A stretch of DNA of 64,000 bases. Source: Halospina denitrificans (lineage in GTDB: Bacteria > Pseudomonadota > Gammaproteobacteria > Pseudomonadales > Oleiphilaceae). Under the pieces are notes generated by a model. It saw only the letters and a list, made by a program, of their open reading frames with translations. It did no database searches and was not told the origin of the DNA. The DNA is taken from positions 1 through 64,000 of the forward strand of contig NZ_SOAX01000002.1 in assembly GCF_004364635.1 (NCBI RefSeq). The letters are read 5' to 3'. Numbering within the stretch: the stretch's first letter is position 1; each line of letters starts with the position of its first letter. The position numbers were made by a program, and so were the translations under genes. This document shows positions 38,953 through 50,200 of this stretch, in pieces.

Positions 38953-39633
38953 TTACTGGCTGTTGTTGTGAACACGCCGATGCAGAATGCTGGCGAACTC
39001 TTCCGCAAACATCTCATAGCTCTTCACCTGGGCATCCGACTGGGCGGTAAAGCGGTTGTAGGCAACCACTGCCGGGATAGCGGCGAACAGACCCATGGCC
39101 GTGGCGATCAGGGCCTCGGCAATGCCCGGGGCCACGGTCTGCAACGTCGGCTGCTGGACCTGAGCCAATCCCAGGAAGCTGTTCATGATGCCCCAGACGG
39201 TACCGAACAAGCCCACATAAGGGCTGGTGGAGCCGACCGTAGCCAGAAACGGTAGATGGGATTCCAGCTTTTCCAGCTCCCGGGAAAGCGCCACCTTCAT
39301 GGCCCGCTGGGTCCCGTCCATGACGGCCTCCCCGTCCTCGCTCTGCTGACGCAGGCGACTGAATTCCTTGAATCCCGCCCGGAAGACGTTTTCACCACCG
39401 GCCTGCGGCGTGGGAGTCCCACAGACCTCCTTGTAAAGCTGCCCCAGATCCATCCCGGACCAGAAGCGCTCCTCGAAGGAGGCCTGCGCCTGACGGGTCT
39501 GGCGATACAGCCGGATACGCTGGAAGATCAGCCCCCATGAGAGAATGGAGGCCAGCAGCAGTAACAGCATCACAAACTGCACGATGATGCCGGCGTTGGT
39601 GACCAGATGCCAGACAGAAAGCTGTTCGTCCAC
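38953..39633 (-). CDS. tolQ: TolQ, proton channel component
   Basis: This 226-residue member of the MotA/TolQ/ExbB family has three TM helices (about 15-38, 138-160, 170-195) and a large cytoplasmic loop. TVGSTSPYVGLFGTVWGIM before TM2 and ALIATAMGLFAAIPAVVAYN in TM3 are family signatures. It starts the tolQ-tolR-tolA-tolB run after ybgC. The Tol motor uses the proton gradient to move TolA during cell constriction. Confidence 0.95.
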   Translation of the reverse strand: MDEQLSVWHLVTNAGIIVQFVMLLLLLASILSWGLIFQRIRLYRQTRQAQASFEERFWSGMDLGQLYKEVCGTPTPQAGGENVFRAGFKEFSRLRQQSEDGEAVMDGTQRAMKVALSRELEKLESHLPFLATVGSTSPYVGLFGTVWGIMNSFLGLAQVQQPTLQTVAPGIAEALIATAMGLFAAIPAVVAYNRFTAQSDAQVKSYEMFAEEFASILHRRVHNNSQ

Positions 39634-39649
39634 GTAAGGCTCCTATTGC

Positions 39650-40069
39650 TTACTCGTTACCACTGAGAGTGTCCTTCAATACCCTGTCCAGATCCTCCGG
39701 GATCCGCCTGGGTCGCCCCGATGGCAGCTGAACGCAGGCCACCTTGACTTCCCCCGACACCAGGGCTGCCCCATCGTCCCGTCGCCACGCTTCCTGACGG
39801 AACGTCATGGCGGTCCGGGTCGCCGAGATAAGATCGGCGCTGATTTCCAGCTCATCATCCAGAAAGGCGGGCTGGAGATAGCGGATATTCAGGCTGTGGA
39901 CGACGAAGGCGATGCCCTCCTCAAGCCGTCCGCGCAGCGCCACGCCCCGGGAGCGAACCCATTCCGTGCGCGCCCTTTCAAAATACTTCAGGTAATTCGC
40001 ATAAAAAACAATACCGCCGGCATCGGTATCCTCCACATAGATACGCACGGGCCAGCGGAAATCAGTCAT
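39650..40069 (-). CDS. ybgC: Tol-Pal-associated acyl-CoA thioesterase YbgC
   Basis: This 139-residue hotdog-fold protein has the 4HBT signature [25 protein letters not shown] at its N-terminus (shown here only as a motif; the Asp is the catalytic residue). It hydrolyses acyl-CoA thioesters, and in E. coli associates with acyl carrier protein; its part in Tol function is unclear. It overlaps ruvB by 4 nt and precedes tolQ by 16 nt, a conserved junction between the ruv and tol clusters. Confidence 0.93.
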   Translation of the reverse strand: MTDFRWPVRIYVEDTDAGGIVFYANYLKYFERARTEWVRSRGVALRGRLEEGIAFVVHSLNIRYLQPAFLDDELEISADLISATRTAMTFRQEAWRRDDGAALVSGEVKVACVQLPSGRPRRIPEDLDRVLKDTLSGNE

Positions 40070-41085
40070 TGCTCGCCTCCGGCATCCGGCGTGTCAAAAC
40101 CGAAATGCAGGTAGGCGTGTGTCGTCGCCATGCGCCCGCGTGGCGTTCGCATCATGAAACCCTGCTGGATCAGGAAGGGCTCGAGCACATCCTCGATGGT
40201 GCCCCGCTCTTCGCTGATCGCCGCGGAGAGGCTTTCCACCCCCACGGGGCCGCCCCCGAACTTCTCGATCAACGCCAGCAGCAGGCGTCGGTCCATATGA
40301 TCAAAGCCCTCATAGTCGACTTTAAGCATGTTCAGGGCCTGATCCGCAACCTCCGCGCTCACGCTGCCGTCCGAGCGCACCTCGGCGAAGTCGCGGACCC
40401 GACGCAGAAGCCGGTTGGCAATCCGGGGCGTGCCCCGCGAGCGTCTTGCGATTTCCCGGGCGCCCTCGGCCTGGACCTGGATGCCCTGGAGTTCCGCCGA
40501 ACGTGTCACGATCCGGGTCAGGTCGTCCGTGCTGTAGAATTCAAGGCGCTGCACGATGCCGAAACGGTCGCGCAGCGGCGATGTCAGCAGGCCCGCCCGG
40601 GTCGTTGCGCCCACCAGGGTAAAAGCGGGCAGGTCCAGCTTGATGGAACGCGCCGCCGGCCCCTCACCAATCACGATATCCAGCTGGTAGTCTTCCATGG
40701 CTGGATAGAGGACTTCCTCGACGACAGCGCTCAGGCGATGAATCTCGTCAATAAAGAGAATGTCGCCCTCTTCCAGGTTGGTCAACAGCGCCGCGAGATC
40801 CCCGGCCTTTTCCAGCACAGGACCCGAGGTGGCCTTGATGGCGCTGCCCATTTCATTGGCGATGATGTTGGCCAGTGTGGTCTTGCCAAGTCCGGGAGGG
40901 CCGAAGATCAGCACATGATCCAGAGCCTCGCGGCGGCCCCTGGCGGCCCCCACGAAGATCTCCATCTGCTCGCTCACCGTGGGCTGACCCACGTAGTCCT
41001 GGAGCCGTGCGGGCCTGATTGCCCGGTCCTGCCTGTCTTCACCGGGATCCGCCTGGCCGGATATCAGTCGATCGGATTCAATCAT
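40066..41085 (-). CDS. ruvB: Holliday junction branch migration helicase RuvB
   Basis: This 339-residue AAA+ ATPase drives branch migration with RuvA. Walker [10 protein letters not shown] and Walker [10 protein letters not shown] are intact, with the sensor [18 protein letters not shown] and the C-terminal winged-helix DNA-binding part ([16 protein letters not shown]). The ATG at 41085 gives the normal N-terminus (the frame is open upstream). It is separated from ruvA by 96 nt, which is larger than usual for a ruvAB operon and could hold a separate promoter. Confidence 0.96.
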   Translation of the reverse strand: MIESDRLISGQADPGEDRQDRAIRPARLQDYVGQPTVSEQMEIFVGAARGRREALDHVLIFGPPGLGKTTLANIIANEMGSAIKATSGPVLEKAGDLAALLTNLEEGDILFIDEIHRLSAVVEEVLYPAMEDYQLDIVIGEGPAARSIKLDLPAFTLVGATTRAGLLTSPLRDRFGIVQRLEFYSTDDLTRIVTRSAELQGIQVQAEGAREIARRSRGTPRIANRLLRRVRDFAEVRSDGSVSAEVADQALNMLKVDYEGFDHMDRRLLLALIEKFGGGPVGVESLSAAISEERGTIEDVLEPFLIQQGFMMRTPRGRMATTHAYLHFGFDTPDAGGEQ

Positions 41086-41181
41086 GTTTGTCCTGATACT
41101 GACCTGGTGCCATTCGCAGGGCATTGTATCGCCTGCATACAGGCAGTCACGTTACGTTAATGTTATACCACACGCTACCCT

Positions 41182-41805
41182 TCAGCGGTTGAGCATGTTC
41201 CTCAGGGCGAGTCGTATCAGCTGCTGGCTGGCCATCCCTTCTTCGGCAACGGCGTTGAGCGCACGCCCCGCTTCCTGGGGTCGATATCCCAGCGCTATGA
41301 GGGCGGCCTCGGCCTCTTCGAGGGGTGTACTCTCCACGGCGGAAATGCCCGGCAGCTCGGATACCGCCTCCTCCCGGCCCGATGTGGCGGGCGCCTTATC
41401 GAGCTTGCGGACACGGTCGCGGATCTCGATGAGCAGGCGCTCCGCGGTCTTCTTGCCCACACCGGGAATCTTGACCAGAGCGGCGGCGTCGTTGTCCTCA
41501 ACCACCCGGATAAAGGCATCCGCTTCCAGGCCCGAGAGAATCGCCAGCGCCAGCTTGGGGCCGACACCACTGGTGCGGATCAGCAGGCGGAACAGCTCAC
41601 GCTCACTCTTGGCGGCAAAACCATAGAGTTGCTGGGCGTCCTCACGGACCGCGAGATGGGTATAGAGGACCGCTTCCTGCCCCAGCTCGGGCAGGCGGAA
41701 AAAGGTGGTGTAGGGAATGTCGACCTCATAGCCCACACCGCCGGCTTCAATCAGCGCATCGCCGGGTTGTTTCTCGACGAGAATGCCCCTGAGTCGTCCG
41801 ATCAT
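41182..41805 (-). CDS. ruvA: Holliday junction branch migration protein RuvA
   Basis: This 207-residue protein binds the four-way junction and guides RuvB. The N-terminal OB-fold (MIGRLRGILVEK), the central helix-hairpin-helix pair (ISGLEADAFIRVV and LVKIPGVGKKTAERLL) and a C-terminal RuvB-binding domain are seen. An AAGGAT ribosome-binding site precedes the ATG at 41805. It follows ruvC by 12 nt. Confidence 0.95.
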   Translation of the reverse strand: MIGRLRGILVEKQPGDALIEAGGVGYEVDIPYTTFFRLPELGQEAVLYTHLAVREDAQQLYGFAAKSERELFRLLIRTSGVGPKLALAILSGLEADAFIRVVEDNDAAALVKIPGVGKKTAERLLIEIRDRVRKLDKAPATSGREEAVSELPGISAVESTPLEEAEAALIALGYRPQEAGRALNAVAEEGMASQQLIRLALRNMLNR

Positions 41806-41817
41806 TATGACAATCCT

Positions 41818-42333
41818 TTAACGGGCCCGGCCGCCACGGCTGCTGGAGGAACCGGTTCGTGCCAGTCCGGCCCTGAGGTGTGCGTGACAGAGCGCGATCG
41901 CGAGCGCGTCCGCCGCATCCTCGCGCGGCTGGCGGGTAAGATGGAAAATAGCCTGGATCATGTGCTGGATCTGGTGCTTACCGGCACTGCCACTGCCCAC
42001 CGTGGCCTGCTTGACCTGGCGGGCGGAATATTCGTGAACGGGAAGCCCGGCATTGGCGCCACAGACGATGGCCACGCCCCTCGCCTGACCCAGCTTGAGG
42101 GCGGAATCCACGTTCCGGGAAAGAAACACTTTTTCTATGGCGAACTCTTCCGGGCGGTAGGTTTCGATGATTTCCGTAAGGCCGGCGTAGATGATCTGGA
42201 GCCGCTCGGCCATGGGCTTGTCGCCCATGACGACACAGCCGCTGTCGAGGTATTCAAGCTCACGGCCACCGCTGCGGATGAGCCCGTAGCCGGTGACCCG
42301 CGATCCGGGATCAACCCCGAGGATGATGGCCAT
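41818..42333 (-). CDS. ruvC: Crossover junction endodeoxyribonuclease RuvC
   Basis: This protein of about 171 residues cuts Holliday junctions. The first catalytic Asp lies in [14 protein letters not shown]; the Glu in [10 protein letters not shown] and the C-terminal [14 protein letters not shown] acids complete the RNase H-like site. The C-terminus is Ser/Gly/Arg-rich. ATG at 42333 is preferred; GTG at 42342 is an alternative. It comes first in ruvC-ruvA-ruvB after yebC, a conserved order. Confidence 0.95.
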   Translation of the reverse strand: MAIILGVDPGSRVTGYGLIRSGGRELEYLDSGCVVMGDKPMAERLQIIYAGLTEIIETYRPEEFAIEKVFLSRNVDSALKLGQARGVAIVCGANAGLPVHEYSARQVKQATVGSGSAGKHQIQHMIQAIFHLTRQPREDAADALAIALCHAHLRAGLARTGSSSSRGGRAR

Positions 42334-42347
42334 GGGCCTCACCGGCG

Positions 42348-43100
42348 TCAGGCATAACCGAAGCGCTCCAGGGCCTCATCCGAGAAGTCGGCGTTGGTAT
42401 AGACGTTCTGGACATCGTCCAGGTCTTCCAACCATTCCAGGAGCTTGAGGTTGGTCTCGGCGACCTCGTCATCCATGGCGACGGTAGTGACGGGCACCAT
42501 GCTGATGTCCGCCTGTTCGGGTTCCAGGCCGGCCTGCTTCATGCCGTCCTTCACATCCATGTAGTTCTCGGGGGTGGTGATGACGTCTTTGGTACCGTCC
42601 TCGTTCACCCGGACATCCTCGGCGCCGTGCTCCAGGGCTGCCTCCATGATGGTGTCCTCGTCATGGTCGGCGCTGAAGCTCAGCGTCCCCTGGCGGTTGA
42701 ACAGGAAAGCCACCGAGCCGTCGGTGCCCAGGTTGCCACCGAATTTGCTGAAGGCATGGCGAACATCCGAAACCGTGCGGTTCTTGTTGTCCGTCATGGC
42801 CTCCACGTAGACGGCCATGCCACCGGGACCATAGCCCTCGTAGACAAGCTCCTCGTAATCCTCGTCGCCCGCATTGCCGGCGCCACGCTCGATGGCGCGC
42901 TCAATGGTGTCCTTCTTCATGTTGTTGAAGAGGGCCTTGTCGACGGCGGTGCGCAGCCGGGGATTGTCCTCGGGCTCGCCGCCGCCCTCGCGCGCCGCCA
43001 CAAAGAGCTCGCGGATCAGCTTGGTGAAGATCTTGCCTTTCTTGGCGTCCTGGGCCGCCTTGCGATGCTTGATGTTGGACCATTTACTGTGTCCGGCCAT
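42348..43100 (-). CDS. yebC: YebC/PmpR family protein
   Basis: This 250-residue protein has the classic opening [20 protein letters not shown] and the three-domain YebC fold with [17 protein letters not shown] in the middle. YebC proteins were described as transcription regulators and more recently, for the TACO1/YebC group, as helping ribosomes through proline-rich stretches. In this genome the long Glu-Pro repeat of TolA would be such a stretch; that link is speculative. It lies between aspS and ruvC, a common order. Confidence 0.95.
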   Translation of the reverse strand: MAGHSKWSNIKHRKAAQDAKKGKIFTKLIRELFVAAREGGGEPEDNPRLRTAVDKALFNNMKKDTIERAIERGAGNAGDEDYEELVYEGYGPGGMAVYVEAMTDNKNRTVSDVRHAFSKFGGNLGTDGSVAFLFNRQGTLSFSADHDEDTIMEAALEHGAEDVRVNEDGTKDVITTPENYMDVKDGMKQAGLEPEQADISMVPVTTVAMDDEVAETNLKLLEWLEDLDDVQNVYTNADFSDEALERFGYA

Positions 43101-43112
43101 GTCTCGCCTCGC

Positions 43113-44903
43113 TCAGTTGCTGCCTTCCTGCTGGTCCTTCGCGCTCTTGCGCAGACGGATGTTGAGCTCGCGGAGCTGCTTCTCATCCACCTCGCCCGGG
43201 GCGTCGGTCATCAGGCAGGTTGCATTCTGGGTTTTCGGGAACGGAATCACGTCGCGGATGGAGCCGGCTTCCGTCATCAGCATGACCAGGCGGTCGAGGC
43301 CAAAGGCCAGACCACCGTGGGGCGGGCAGCCGAATCGCAGCGCGTCCAGCAGGAAGCCGAATTTCTCGCGCGCTTCCTCTTTGCCAATGCCGAGGCTCTC
43401 AAAGACGACCTGCTGGGTCTGTTCCTCGTGGATACGGATGGAACCACCGCCCAGCTCGGTGCCATTGAGGACCATGTCGTAGGCCCTGGACAGCGCCCCG
43501 GCGGGATTGCTCTGGAGCTCTTCAGCGGAGACCGGCGCGGTGAACGGATGGTGCAGCGCGTGCAGCTTGCCGTCGTCGTCTTCCTCGAACATCGGGAAGT
43601 CCACGACCCAGCAGGGCGCCCAGTCGCCTTCAACACGATCCAGATCATGGCCGATTTTCACCCGCAGGGCACCCAGGGCTTCATCCACGACGCTGGCCTT
43701 GTCGGCGCCGAAGAAGACGATATCCCCGTCCTGGGCCTCGACACGGTCCATGATCGCCAATGCCACATCGTCACCAAGGAACTTCACGATGGGCGACTGC
43801 AGCCCCTCAATGCCCTTGGCGCGCTCGTTGACCTTGATGTAGGCCAGCCCCTTGGCGCCATAGATGCCGACGAAGTTGGTGTAGTCGTCGATCTGCTTGC
43901 GGGTCAGCTCACCGCCGCCGGGAATGCGCAACGCCGCGACACGGCCCTTGGGATTGTTGGCCGGGCCCGAAAAGACCTTGAAGTCCACGTTGGCCACCAG
44001 GTCGGCCACATCAACCAGCTCGAACGGGATGCGCAGGTCCGGCTTGTCGCTGCCGAAACGGCGGATGGCCTCGGCATAGGGCAGGCGCGGGAATTCCGGA
44101 AGTTCCACGCTGAGCAGATCCTGGAAGAGGTTCCGGATCATCTGCTCCATGGTGTTCATGATGTCCTCTTCGCGCACGAAGGAGGCCTCGACGTCCACCT
44201 GGGTAAACTCGGGCTGGCGATCGGCGCGCAGGTCTTCGTCACGGAAGCACTTGGCAATCTGGTAATAGCGGTCCACGCCGGAAACCATCAGCAGCTGCTT
44301 GAACAGCTGGGGCGACTGCGGCAGCGCAAAGAAGCTGCCCGCATGGGTGCGGCTCGGCACAAGATAGTCGCGGGCACCTTCCGGGGTGGCCCGGGTCAGG
44401 ATAGGGGTTTCCACGTCCATGAAACCGTGCCCGTCCAGGAAGTTGCGCAGGTAGCTCGTCACCCTGGAGCGGAAACGCAGGCGGTTGAGCATCTCCGGGC
44501 GGCGCAGGTCCACATAGCGGTAGCGCAGGCGGACGTCTTCGCCTACATCCGAGTATTCATCCAGGGGGAACGGCGGTGTGGCGGCTTCATTCAGCAGCTC
44601 CAGCTCATAGCCCAGGACTTCCACCTGCCCCGTGGCCATGTGGGCATTTTCGGTGCCCTCAGGACGGTGCCTGACGCGACCCTTGATCTGGATTACGTAC
44701 TCACTGCGTACCCGGTCCGCCTGGGCAAAACTCTCCGGCGTGTCGGGATCAAACACCACCTGGGCGATACCGTCCCGGTCCCGGAGATCCAGAAAAATGA
44801 CGCCACCGTGGTCACGCCGGCGATGGACCCAGCCACAAAGGGTCACTTCCTGATCGATGTGCGATTCGTTGATTCCGCCGCAATAATGACTGCGCATACC
44901 CAT
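43113..44903 (-). CDS. aspS: Aspartyl-tRNA synthetase, probably non-discriminating type
   Basis: This class II synthetase of about 596 residues has the N-terminal anticodon-binding OB-fold, the bacterial insertion domain (about 290-420) and motifs 2 and 3 ([30 protein letters not shown]). The anticodon-domain segment [10 protein letters not shown] carries His where E. coli has Leu (WVNRRRDLGS), the feature of non-discriminating AspRS that also charges tRNA-Asn, as in Pseudomonas. This predicts a GatCAB route for Asn-tRNA. The start at 44903 follows AGGA by 4 nt; 44897 is also possible. Confidence 0.95.
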   Translation of the reverse strand: MGMRSHYCGGINESHIDQEVTLCGWVHRRRDHGGVIFLDLRDRDGIAQVVFDPDTPESFAQADRVRSEYVIQIKGRVRHRPEGTENAHMATGQVEVLGYELELLNEAATPPFPLDEYSDVGEDVRLRYRYVDLRRPEMLNRLRFRSRVTSYLRNFLDGHGFMDVETPILTRATPEGARDYLVPSRTHAGSFFALPQSPQLFKQLLMVSGVDRYYQIAKCFRDEDLRADRQPEFTQVDVEASFVREEDIMNTMEQMIRNLFQDLLSVELPEFPRLPYAEAIRRFGSDKPDLRIPFELVDVADLVANVDFKVFSGPANNPKGRVAALRIPGGGELTRKQIDDYTNFVGIYGAKGLAYIKVNERAKGIEGLQSPIVKFLGDDVALAIMDRVEAQDGDIVFFGADKASVVDEALGALRVKIGHDLDRVEGDWAPCWVVDFPMFEEDDDGKLHALHHPFTAPVSAEELQSNPAGALSRAYDMVLNGTELGGGSIRIHEEQTQQVVFESLGIGKEEAREKFGFLLDALRFGCPPHGGLAFGLDRLVMLMTEAGSIRDVIPFPKTQNATCLMTDAPGEVDEKQLRELNIRLRKSAKDQQEGSN

Positions 44904-45094
44904 TCTGTCCTGTTTGCCTGAGAGGTTCGGCGTGGAAAAGCCACGTATTATAACGGCTACAGCGGGCGAAGTCAGACCATCTGATGAATAATGCGCCCGA
45001 TGAGCGACAGGCATCACAGTGACGGCCTATAGTGACGTCCCGCCATCCAACCGCTAACATGTCCCTCCGCAACGACTGAGTAAGAGGATCGCCG

Positions 45095-45724
45095 GTGTCC
45101 GTACGTGCTGAACAGAAACTCAAGACCCGTCGCGCCCTGATGGATGCGGCCCTGCGTCAGCTCAGCGCGGACCGTGGTTTCGGCAGCCTGAGCCTGCGCG
45201 AGATCGCGCGCGAGGCCGGCATCGCCCCCACCTCCTTCTATCGCCACTTCACCGAGATGGATGAGCTGGGGCTGGCCCTGGTGGACGAGGCCGGTGTCGC
45301 GCTGCGCCAGCTGATGCGCCAGGCCCGCAAGCGCATCGAGCGCCACGGCGGCGCCATCGACACCTCAGTTGAAACCTTCATGGAGTACCTGAGTGACAAC
45401 GCCAACCTTTTCCGCCTGCTGTTACGGGAGCGTACCGGGGTTTCCCGCATATTCCGGACCGCCGTGCAGGCGGAAATCGACCATTTCGTAACGGAACTGG
45501 CTGAGGATCTGGAAAAGTTCGCCGACGGCAAGCAGCGCCCCCTGCTGGACGCCCACATGGTGGCGGAATCCATGGTGGTTCTGGTGTTCCATCTTGGCGC
45601 CGAGGCGCTGGACGCGCCACCGCGCCAGCGCAACAAGCTCAAGGAGAAGCTCAAGGTGCAGCTGCGCATGGTTCTGGTGGGAGCCCAGACCATGGCGCAG
45701 GAAGGTTACGAAACGCCGGACTAG
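45095..45724 (+). CDS. fabR: TetR-family regulator of fatty-acid unsaturation, FabR/DesT-like
   Basis: This 209-residue regulator aligns along its length with E. coli FabR. The N-terminal helix-turn-helix reads [20 protein letters not shown], and the ligand-binding part has the shared [21 protein letters not shown] and LGAEALD segments. FabR represses fabA/fabB in response to unsaturated acyl-ACP or acyl-CoA. The GTG start at 45095 follows gagga. It is divergent from aspS and overlaps the convergent ugd stop by 4 nt. Pseudomonas DesT is a close alternative name. Confidence 0.88.
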   Translation: MSVRAEQKLKTRRALMDAALRQLSADRGFGSLSLREIAREAGIAPTSFYRHFTEMDELGLALVDEAGVALRQLMRQARKRIERHGGAIDTSVETFMEYLSDNANLFRLLLRERTGVSRIFRTAVQAEIDHFVTELAEDLEKFADGKQRPLLDAHMVAESMVVLVFHLGAEALDAPPRQRNKLKEKLKVQLRMVLVGAQTMAQEGYETPD

Positions 45725-47064
45725 GTGCGATCGAACTGGTTGAGGCCACGCCCGATGGCGTAGTAGCTCAGCCCGTAGCGACCCAGCATCTGCTCGTCAT
45801 AGAGATTACGCCCGTCAAACACCACCGGAAAGCGGATCGCCGCCGCGATCTGCTCGAAGTCCGGTGAACGGAACTCCTTCCACTCGGTACAGATCACCAG
45901 GCAGTCCGCGCCCTTCAGTGCCTGTTCCTTGGTGCCGCAGAGCTGCAGCCCCGGCTGGTCCGGATAGATCTTCTGGGTTTCCTCCATGGCTTCCGGGTCG
46001 AAAGCCTGGACACTGGCACCCGCTGCCCAGAGTTTCTCCATAAGTACTCGGCTCGGCGCCTCTCGCATGTCATCGGTCTTGGGCTTGAAGGACAGTCCCC
46101 AGAGGGCGACAGTCTTGCCGTTAAGGTCGCCCTTGAAGTAGTGGCTGACCTTGTCGAAGAGCACGTATTTCTGGCTGTTGTTAACCGCTTCGACGGCATT
46201 CATGAGCCGGGCGTCATAGTCGTATTCATGGGCGGTGCGCGCCAGCGCCTTCACATCCTTGGGGAAACAGGAACCGCCGTAGCCGCAGCCCGGGTAGATG
46301 AAGTGATAGCCGATACGCGGGTCCGAACCAATGCCCCGCCGCACATTCTCGATATCCGCGCCCAGGCGCTCCGCCAGGTTCGCAATCTCGTTCATGAAGC
46401 TGATCTTGGTGGCAAGCATGGCGTTGGCCGCGTACTTGGTCAGCTCCGCGGAACGCACATCCATGAACAGGACCCGCTCGTGGTTACGGTTGAAGGGGTA
46501 ATACAGCTCGCGAAGCAGCTCCCGTGGGCGCTCGGTTTCGGTCCCCACGATGATGCGATCCGGCTTCATGAAGTCAGCGACGGCCGCCCCCTCCTTCAGG
46601 AACTCCGGATTGGAGACCACATCAAACTCCGTGGAAACACCACGCGCCTTCAGTTTTTCCGAGATGGTGTTACGGACCTTGTCGGCCGTGCCCACGGGGA
46701 CCGTGGACTTGTCGATCACCACCTTGTATTCGTCCATGTGCTCGCCAATGCTGCCTGCCACCGCCAGCACGTACTTGAGGTCGGCGGAACCGTCTTCGTC
46801 CGAGGGGGTGCCCACGGCGATGAACTGCAGATCTCCAAAGGTCACGGCCTCCGCCACATCGGTAGTGAACTGCAGGCGTCCGGATTCGGTGTTGTGGCTG
46901 ACAATCGGCTCGAGCCCCGGCTCATAGATGGGGATGATGCCCTGGCGCAGGCGGTCAATCTTGTTCTGGTCCACGTCCATGCACATGACGTGATGGCCCA
47001 CTTCGGCCAAACAGGCGCCTGTCACAAGCCCTACATAACCGGTTCCGAAAATGGTAATACGCAT
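45721..47064 (-). CDS. ugd: UDP-glucose 6-dehydrogenase
   Basis: This 447-residue enzyme oxidises UDP-glucose to UDP-glucuronate. The N-terminal Rossmann motif [10 protein letters not shown] is followed by the central dimerisation helix. The catalytic Cys is in [12 protein letters not shown], and the C-terminal half holds [20 protein letters not shown]-mannose dehydrogenase is the main alternative; the [13 protein letters not shown] pattern fits UDP-glucose better. It lies 24 nt downstream of galE. With galU (10.2 kb) and the epimerase at 24.3 kb it supports surface polysaccharide synthesis. Confidence 0.92.
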   Translation of the reverse strand: MRITIFGTGYVGLVTGACLAEVGHHVMCMDVDQNKIDRLRQGIIPIYEPGLEPIVSHNTESGRLQFTTDVAEAVTFGDLQFIAVGTPSDEDGSADLKYVLAVAGSIGEHMDEYKVVIDKSTVPVGTADKVRNTISEKLKARGVSTEFDVVSNPEFLKEGAAVADFMKPDRIIVGTETERPRELLRELYYPFNRNHERVLFMDVRSAELTKYAANAMLATKISFMNEIANLAERLGADIENVRRGIGSDPRIGYHFIYPGCGYGGSCFPKDVKALARTAHEYDYDARLMNAVEAVNNSQKYVLFDKVSHYFKGDLNGKTVALWGLSFKPKTDDMREAPSRVLMEKLWAAGASVQAFDPEAMEETQKIYPDQPGLQLCGTKEQALKGADCLVICTEWKEFRSPDFEQIAAAIRFPVVFDGRNLYDEQMLGRYGLSYYAIGRGLNQFDRT

Positions 47065-47088
47065 GCCGTCGTGTCCTTTGCTATCCGT

Positions 47089-48081
47089 TTAAGAGTTCTG
47101 CCGCGCCTGCCAATGGCGTTCCCAGTCAAGCGCTGTCTGTACAATGGTGTCGAGGTCGTCGTAGGCGGGCTGCCAGTCGAGCGTCCCGCGTATCCGGGTG
47201 TTGTCCGCCATCAGTGCTTCCGGGTCCCCTGCCCGCCGGGCGGTCTCGCTCACCGGGAAGGCCACGCCGGACAGCCTCTGGACCACGTCGATCACTTCCC
47301 GGACGGTGAAGCCCCGGCCATAACCACAGTTCAGCACCTGTGAATCGCCCCCCTGGTTCATGTACTCCAGGGCACGCACGTGGGCGCTGGCAAGATCCTC
47401 AACATGGATGTAATCCCGCACACAGGTGCCGTCACGGGTGTCGTAATCGGTACCGAAGATCTGCATGCCGTCCCGGGCACCGGTGGCGCACTCGCAGGCC
47501 ACCTTGATCAGGTGCGTGGCTTCCGGTGTGGCCTGGCCCAGCCGCGTCTGCGGGTCCGCGCCGGCCACATTGAAATAGCGCAGGATGACGTAGGTCAGGT
47601 CACTGGCATTGGCCAGGTCCATGATCATGCGCTCGCTCATCATCTTGGAAGCCCCGTAGGGGTTGATGGGCGCCAGCGGCAGGTCTTCCGTAAGAACCGT
47701 CTGCTCGGGCATACCGTAAACAGCCGCCGTGGAAGAGAAAACGATTCGGGACACCCCGTGGCGGTTCATAACGCCAAGCAGATTCAGTGTGTTGCGCGTG
47801 TTGTTGCTGTAGTACTTCAGCGGAGCGGCGACGGACTCAGGCACCACGATATGCGCGGCAAAATGCAGGACGGCGGAAAAGCGGTGATGTTCGAAGAGCG
47901 CATTGAGGGCCTCGGTATCGGCGAGGTCCCCCACTACCAGCTCACCATGGGTCACGGCCCAGGCATGGCCGGTGGAAAGGTTGTCGTAGACAACCACGTC
48001 ATAGCCCGCCTCGCCAAGCTGGCGCACCACATGGCTGCCGATATAGCCGGCGCCGCCGGTTACCAATACCTTATCGGTCAC
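47089..48081 (-). CDS. galE: UDP-glucose 4-epimerase
   Basis: This 330-residue extended SDR enzyme interconverts UDP-glucose and UDP-galactose. The nucleotide motif is GGAGYIGSH near the N-terminus, with YGASK as the Tyr-x-x-x-Lys pair and the signature RYFNVAGADP and DYIHVEDLASAH segments. A GTG start at 48081 is chosen; it overlaps the tadA stop by 4 nt (GTGA) and is preceded by GGAGACGAG. The frame is open further upstream inside tadA. The tadA-galE-ugd order is likely one transcript. Confidence 0.92.
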   Translation of the reverse strand: MTDKVLVTGGAGYIGSHVVRQLGEAGYDVVVYDNLSTGHAWAVTHGELVVGDLADTEALNALFEHHRFSAVLHFAAHIVVPESVAAPLKYYSNNTRNTLNLLGVMNRHGVSRIVFSSTAAVYGMPEQTVLTEDLPLAPINPYGASKMMSERMIMDLANASDLTYVILRYFNVAGADPQTRLGQATPEATHLIKVACECATGARDGMQIFGTDYDTRDGTCVRDYIHVEDLASAHVRALEYMNQGGDSQVLNCGYGRGFTVREVIDVVQRLSGVAFPVSETARRAGDPEALMADNTRIRGTLDWQPAYDDLDTIVQTALDWERHWQARQNS

Positions 48082-48590
48082 TGCTCGTCTCCCTTCATTC
48101 TCAGCCGGTCGGCCTTCTTTGCCGCGCGCCTCTGTGCAAAAAAATCCGTCAATTGCTGGCGGCACTGCTCTTCCAGAACCCCTTCAAGAACCTCCACGCG
48201 CCAGTTGAAATGGGCGTGCTCCAGAAGCCGATCCCTGGAACGGATAATGCCTGCCTTGGGCTCCCTGGCGCCGAAAACCAACCGGCTGATGCGGGCATGC
48301 ACCAGTGCTCCGGCACACATCGTACAGGGCTCGATGGTCACGTAAAGACTGGCGCCCTGGAGCCGGTAATTGCCCAGGGTCGCGGCGGCGTCCCGCAGCG
48401 CGCGAACCTCGGCATGGGCGGTCGGATCATGACCGCTGATGGGCGCATTGAAGCCGGTCCCGATCAGCTCGCCATCCAGGACCACCACGGCACCCACCGG
48501 CACCTCCCCGTACTCCGCCGCCTGTTCCGCCAGGCTCAGAGCACGCCGCATCCAGTAACGATCAGCGTCTGGCGTGCTCGCGGCGGTCAA
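48078..48590 (-). CDS. tadA: tRNA-specific adenosine deaminase TadA
   Basis: This 170-residue deaminase converts A34 to inosine in tRNA-Arg(ACG). The zinc site is present: HAEVRAL with the proton-shuttling Glu, and PCTMCAGAL with two Cys ligands. RYWMRRALSLAEQAAEYGEVP matches the E. coli N-terminus. A TTG start at 48590 is the likely one, 9 nt after gggag; the next Met, residue 14, would remove part of the first helix. It follows guaA by 6 nt. Confidence 0.92.
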   Translation of the reverse strand: MTAASTPDADRYWMRRALSLAEQAAEYGEVPVGAVVVLDGELIGTGFNAPISGHDPTAHAEVRALRDAAATLGNYRLQGASLYVTIEPCTMCAGALVHARISRLVFGAREPKAGIIRSRDRLLEHAHFNWRVEVLEGVLEEQCRQQLTDFFAQRRAAKKADRLRMKGDEQ

Positions 48591-48596
48591 GGACCA

Positions 48597-50174
48597 TCAC
48601 TCCCACTCGATGGTAGCCGGCGGCTTGGACGACACGTCATAGGTCACCCGCGAGATACCGGGGATCTCGTTGATGATGCGGCTGGACACCGTCTCCAGTA
48701 GCTCATAGGGAAGGTGCGCCCAGCGCGCGGTCATGAAATCCAGCGTCTCCACGGCCCTGAGCGCCACCACGTATTCATAGCGACGGGCATCCCCTACAAC
48801 GCCAACCGATTTCACCGGCAGGAAAACCGCGAATGCCTGACTCGTCCTGTGGTACCAGTCGTAGTTGTGCAGTTCTTCCAGAAAGATGGCATCCGCTTCG
48901 CGGAGCATATCCGCGTATTCCTTGCGCACCTCGCCGAGAATGCGCACCCCCAGCCCTGGCCCGGGGAAGGGATGACGGTAGACCATGTCGTAGGGCAGCC
49001 CCAGCTCCAGGCCGATACGCCGCACCTCATCCTTGAACAACTCACGCAGCGGCTCAACCAGGCTCAGCTTCATCTTTTCCGGGAGACCGCCAACATTGTG
49101 GTGGGACTTGATGACAGTGGCTTTACCACTCCGGGATTTGGCGGACTCCACCACATCCGGATAGATGGTGCCCTGAGCCAGCCAGTTCACGTCGCGGATG
49201 GTAACGGCTTCCTCGTCGAACACATCAATGAAGGTATTGCCGATGATACGACGCTTTTCCTCCGGGTCATCGACGCCCTTCAGGAGGTCCAGAAAGCGAT
49301 CCTCGGCATTGTGATGGATGACGTTAACGCCCATGTTGCGGGCGAACATGTCCATCACCTGCTTGCCTTCATTGAGACGGAGCAGCCCATTATCCACGAA
49401 AACACAGGTGAGCTGGTCGCCAATGGCGCGGTGCAGCAGCGCCGCCGTCACCGAGGAATCCACGCCGCCCGAGAGACCCAGAAGCACCTTGTCGCTGCCC
49501 ACCTGGGCACGAATCTGGTCGACGGCGTCGTCAACAATTTCACTGGGGGTCCAGAGCGCTTCGCAGCCGCAGATATCAAGCACGAAGTGGGACAGTATCC
49601 GCTGGCCCTGGAGGGTATGGGTCACTTCCGGGTGAAACTGGACGCCGTAGAAACCGCGGCTTTCATCCTGCATGGCCGCAATGGGGGCACTGCCGGTGCC
49701 GGCAAGGACTTCAAAGCCGTCCGGCACGGCCACCACCTGGTCGCCATGGCTCATCCAGACATCCAGGAGACGTTCGCCACCCTCGGTAATATGGTCTGAA
49801 ATGTCGTGCAGCAGCTTGCTGTCGCCGGTCACACGAACCTGGGCGTAACCGAACTCGCGCTTGTCACAGGCGGCTACCTGTCCACCCAGCTCTTCCGCCA
49901 TGGTCTGCATGCCGTAGCAGATGCCAAGCACCGGAATCCCGAGTGAAAAGAGTCCTTCCGGAGCTCGGGGGCTACCGAGCTCGGTGACCGACTCCGGGCC
50001 ACCGGCCAGGATGATGCCACGGGGGGAGAACTCGCTGATCTCGGAGGGGGTCAGATCAAAGGGGCGGATTTCGCAATAGACCCCGATCTCACGCACCCTG
50101 CGGGCAATCAGCTGTGTGTACTGTGAGCCGAAATCCAGGATCAGGATGCGGTGGTCGTGGATGTTCTTGGCCAT
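48597..50174 (-). CDS. guaA: GMP synthase (glutamine-hydrolysing)
   Basis: This 525-residue enzyme aminates XMP to GMP. The N-terminal class I amidotransferase domain has the nucleophile Cys in GICYGMQTM and the His/Glu pair in [10 protein letters not shown]. The ATP pyrophosphatase domain has the P-loop [13 protein letters not shown], and the C-terminal dimerisation domain ends [16 protein letters not shown] at 50174 gives the same length as E. coli GuaA. It follows guaB by 26 nt, the usual guaBA operon. Confidence 0.97.
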   Translation of the reverse strand: MAKNIHDHRILILDFGSQYTQLIARRVREIGVYCEIRPFDLTPSEISEFSPRGIILAGGPESVTELGSPRAPEGLFSLGIPVLGICYGMQTMAEELGGQVAACDKREFGYAQVRVTGDSKLLHDISDHITEGGERLLDVWMSHGDQVVAVPDGFEVLAGTGSAPIAAMQDESRGFYGVQFHPEVTHTLQGQRILSHFVLDICGCEALWTPSEIVDDAVDQIRAQVGSDKVLLGLSGGVDSSVTAALLHRAIGDQLTCVFVDNGLLRLNEGKQVMDMFARNMGVNVIHHNAEDRFLDLLKGVDDPEEKRRIIGNTFIDVFDEEAVTIRDVNWLAQGTIYPDVVESAKSRSGKATVIKSHHNVGGLPEKMKLSLVEPLRELFKDEVRRIGLELGLPYDMVYRHPFPGPGLGVRILGEVRKEYADMLREADAIFLEELHNYDWYHRTSQAFAVFLPVKSVGVVGDARRYEYVVALRAVETLDFMTARWAHLPYELLETVSSRIINEIPGISRVTYDVSSKPPATIEWE

Positions 50175-50200
50175 GCAGGTCCTCTGTGGCAATACGTTTA

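Noticed and set aside
42627-44921. Forward-strand open frame of about 764 codons
   Set aside because: It lies antisense to aspS and yebC, both firmly identified; long antisense frames are expected in GC-rich DNA.
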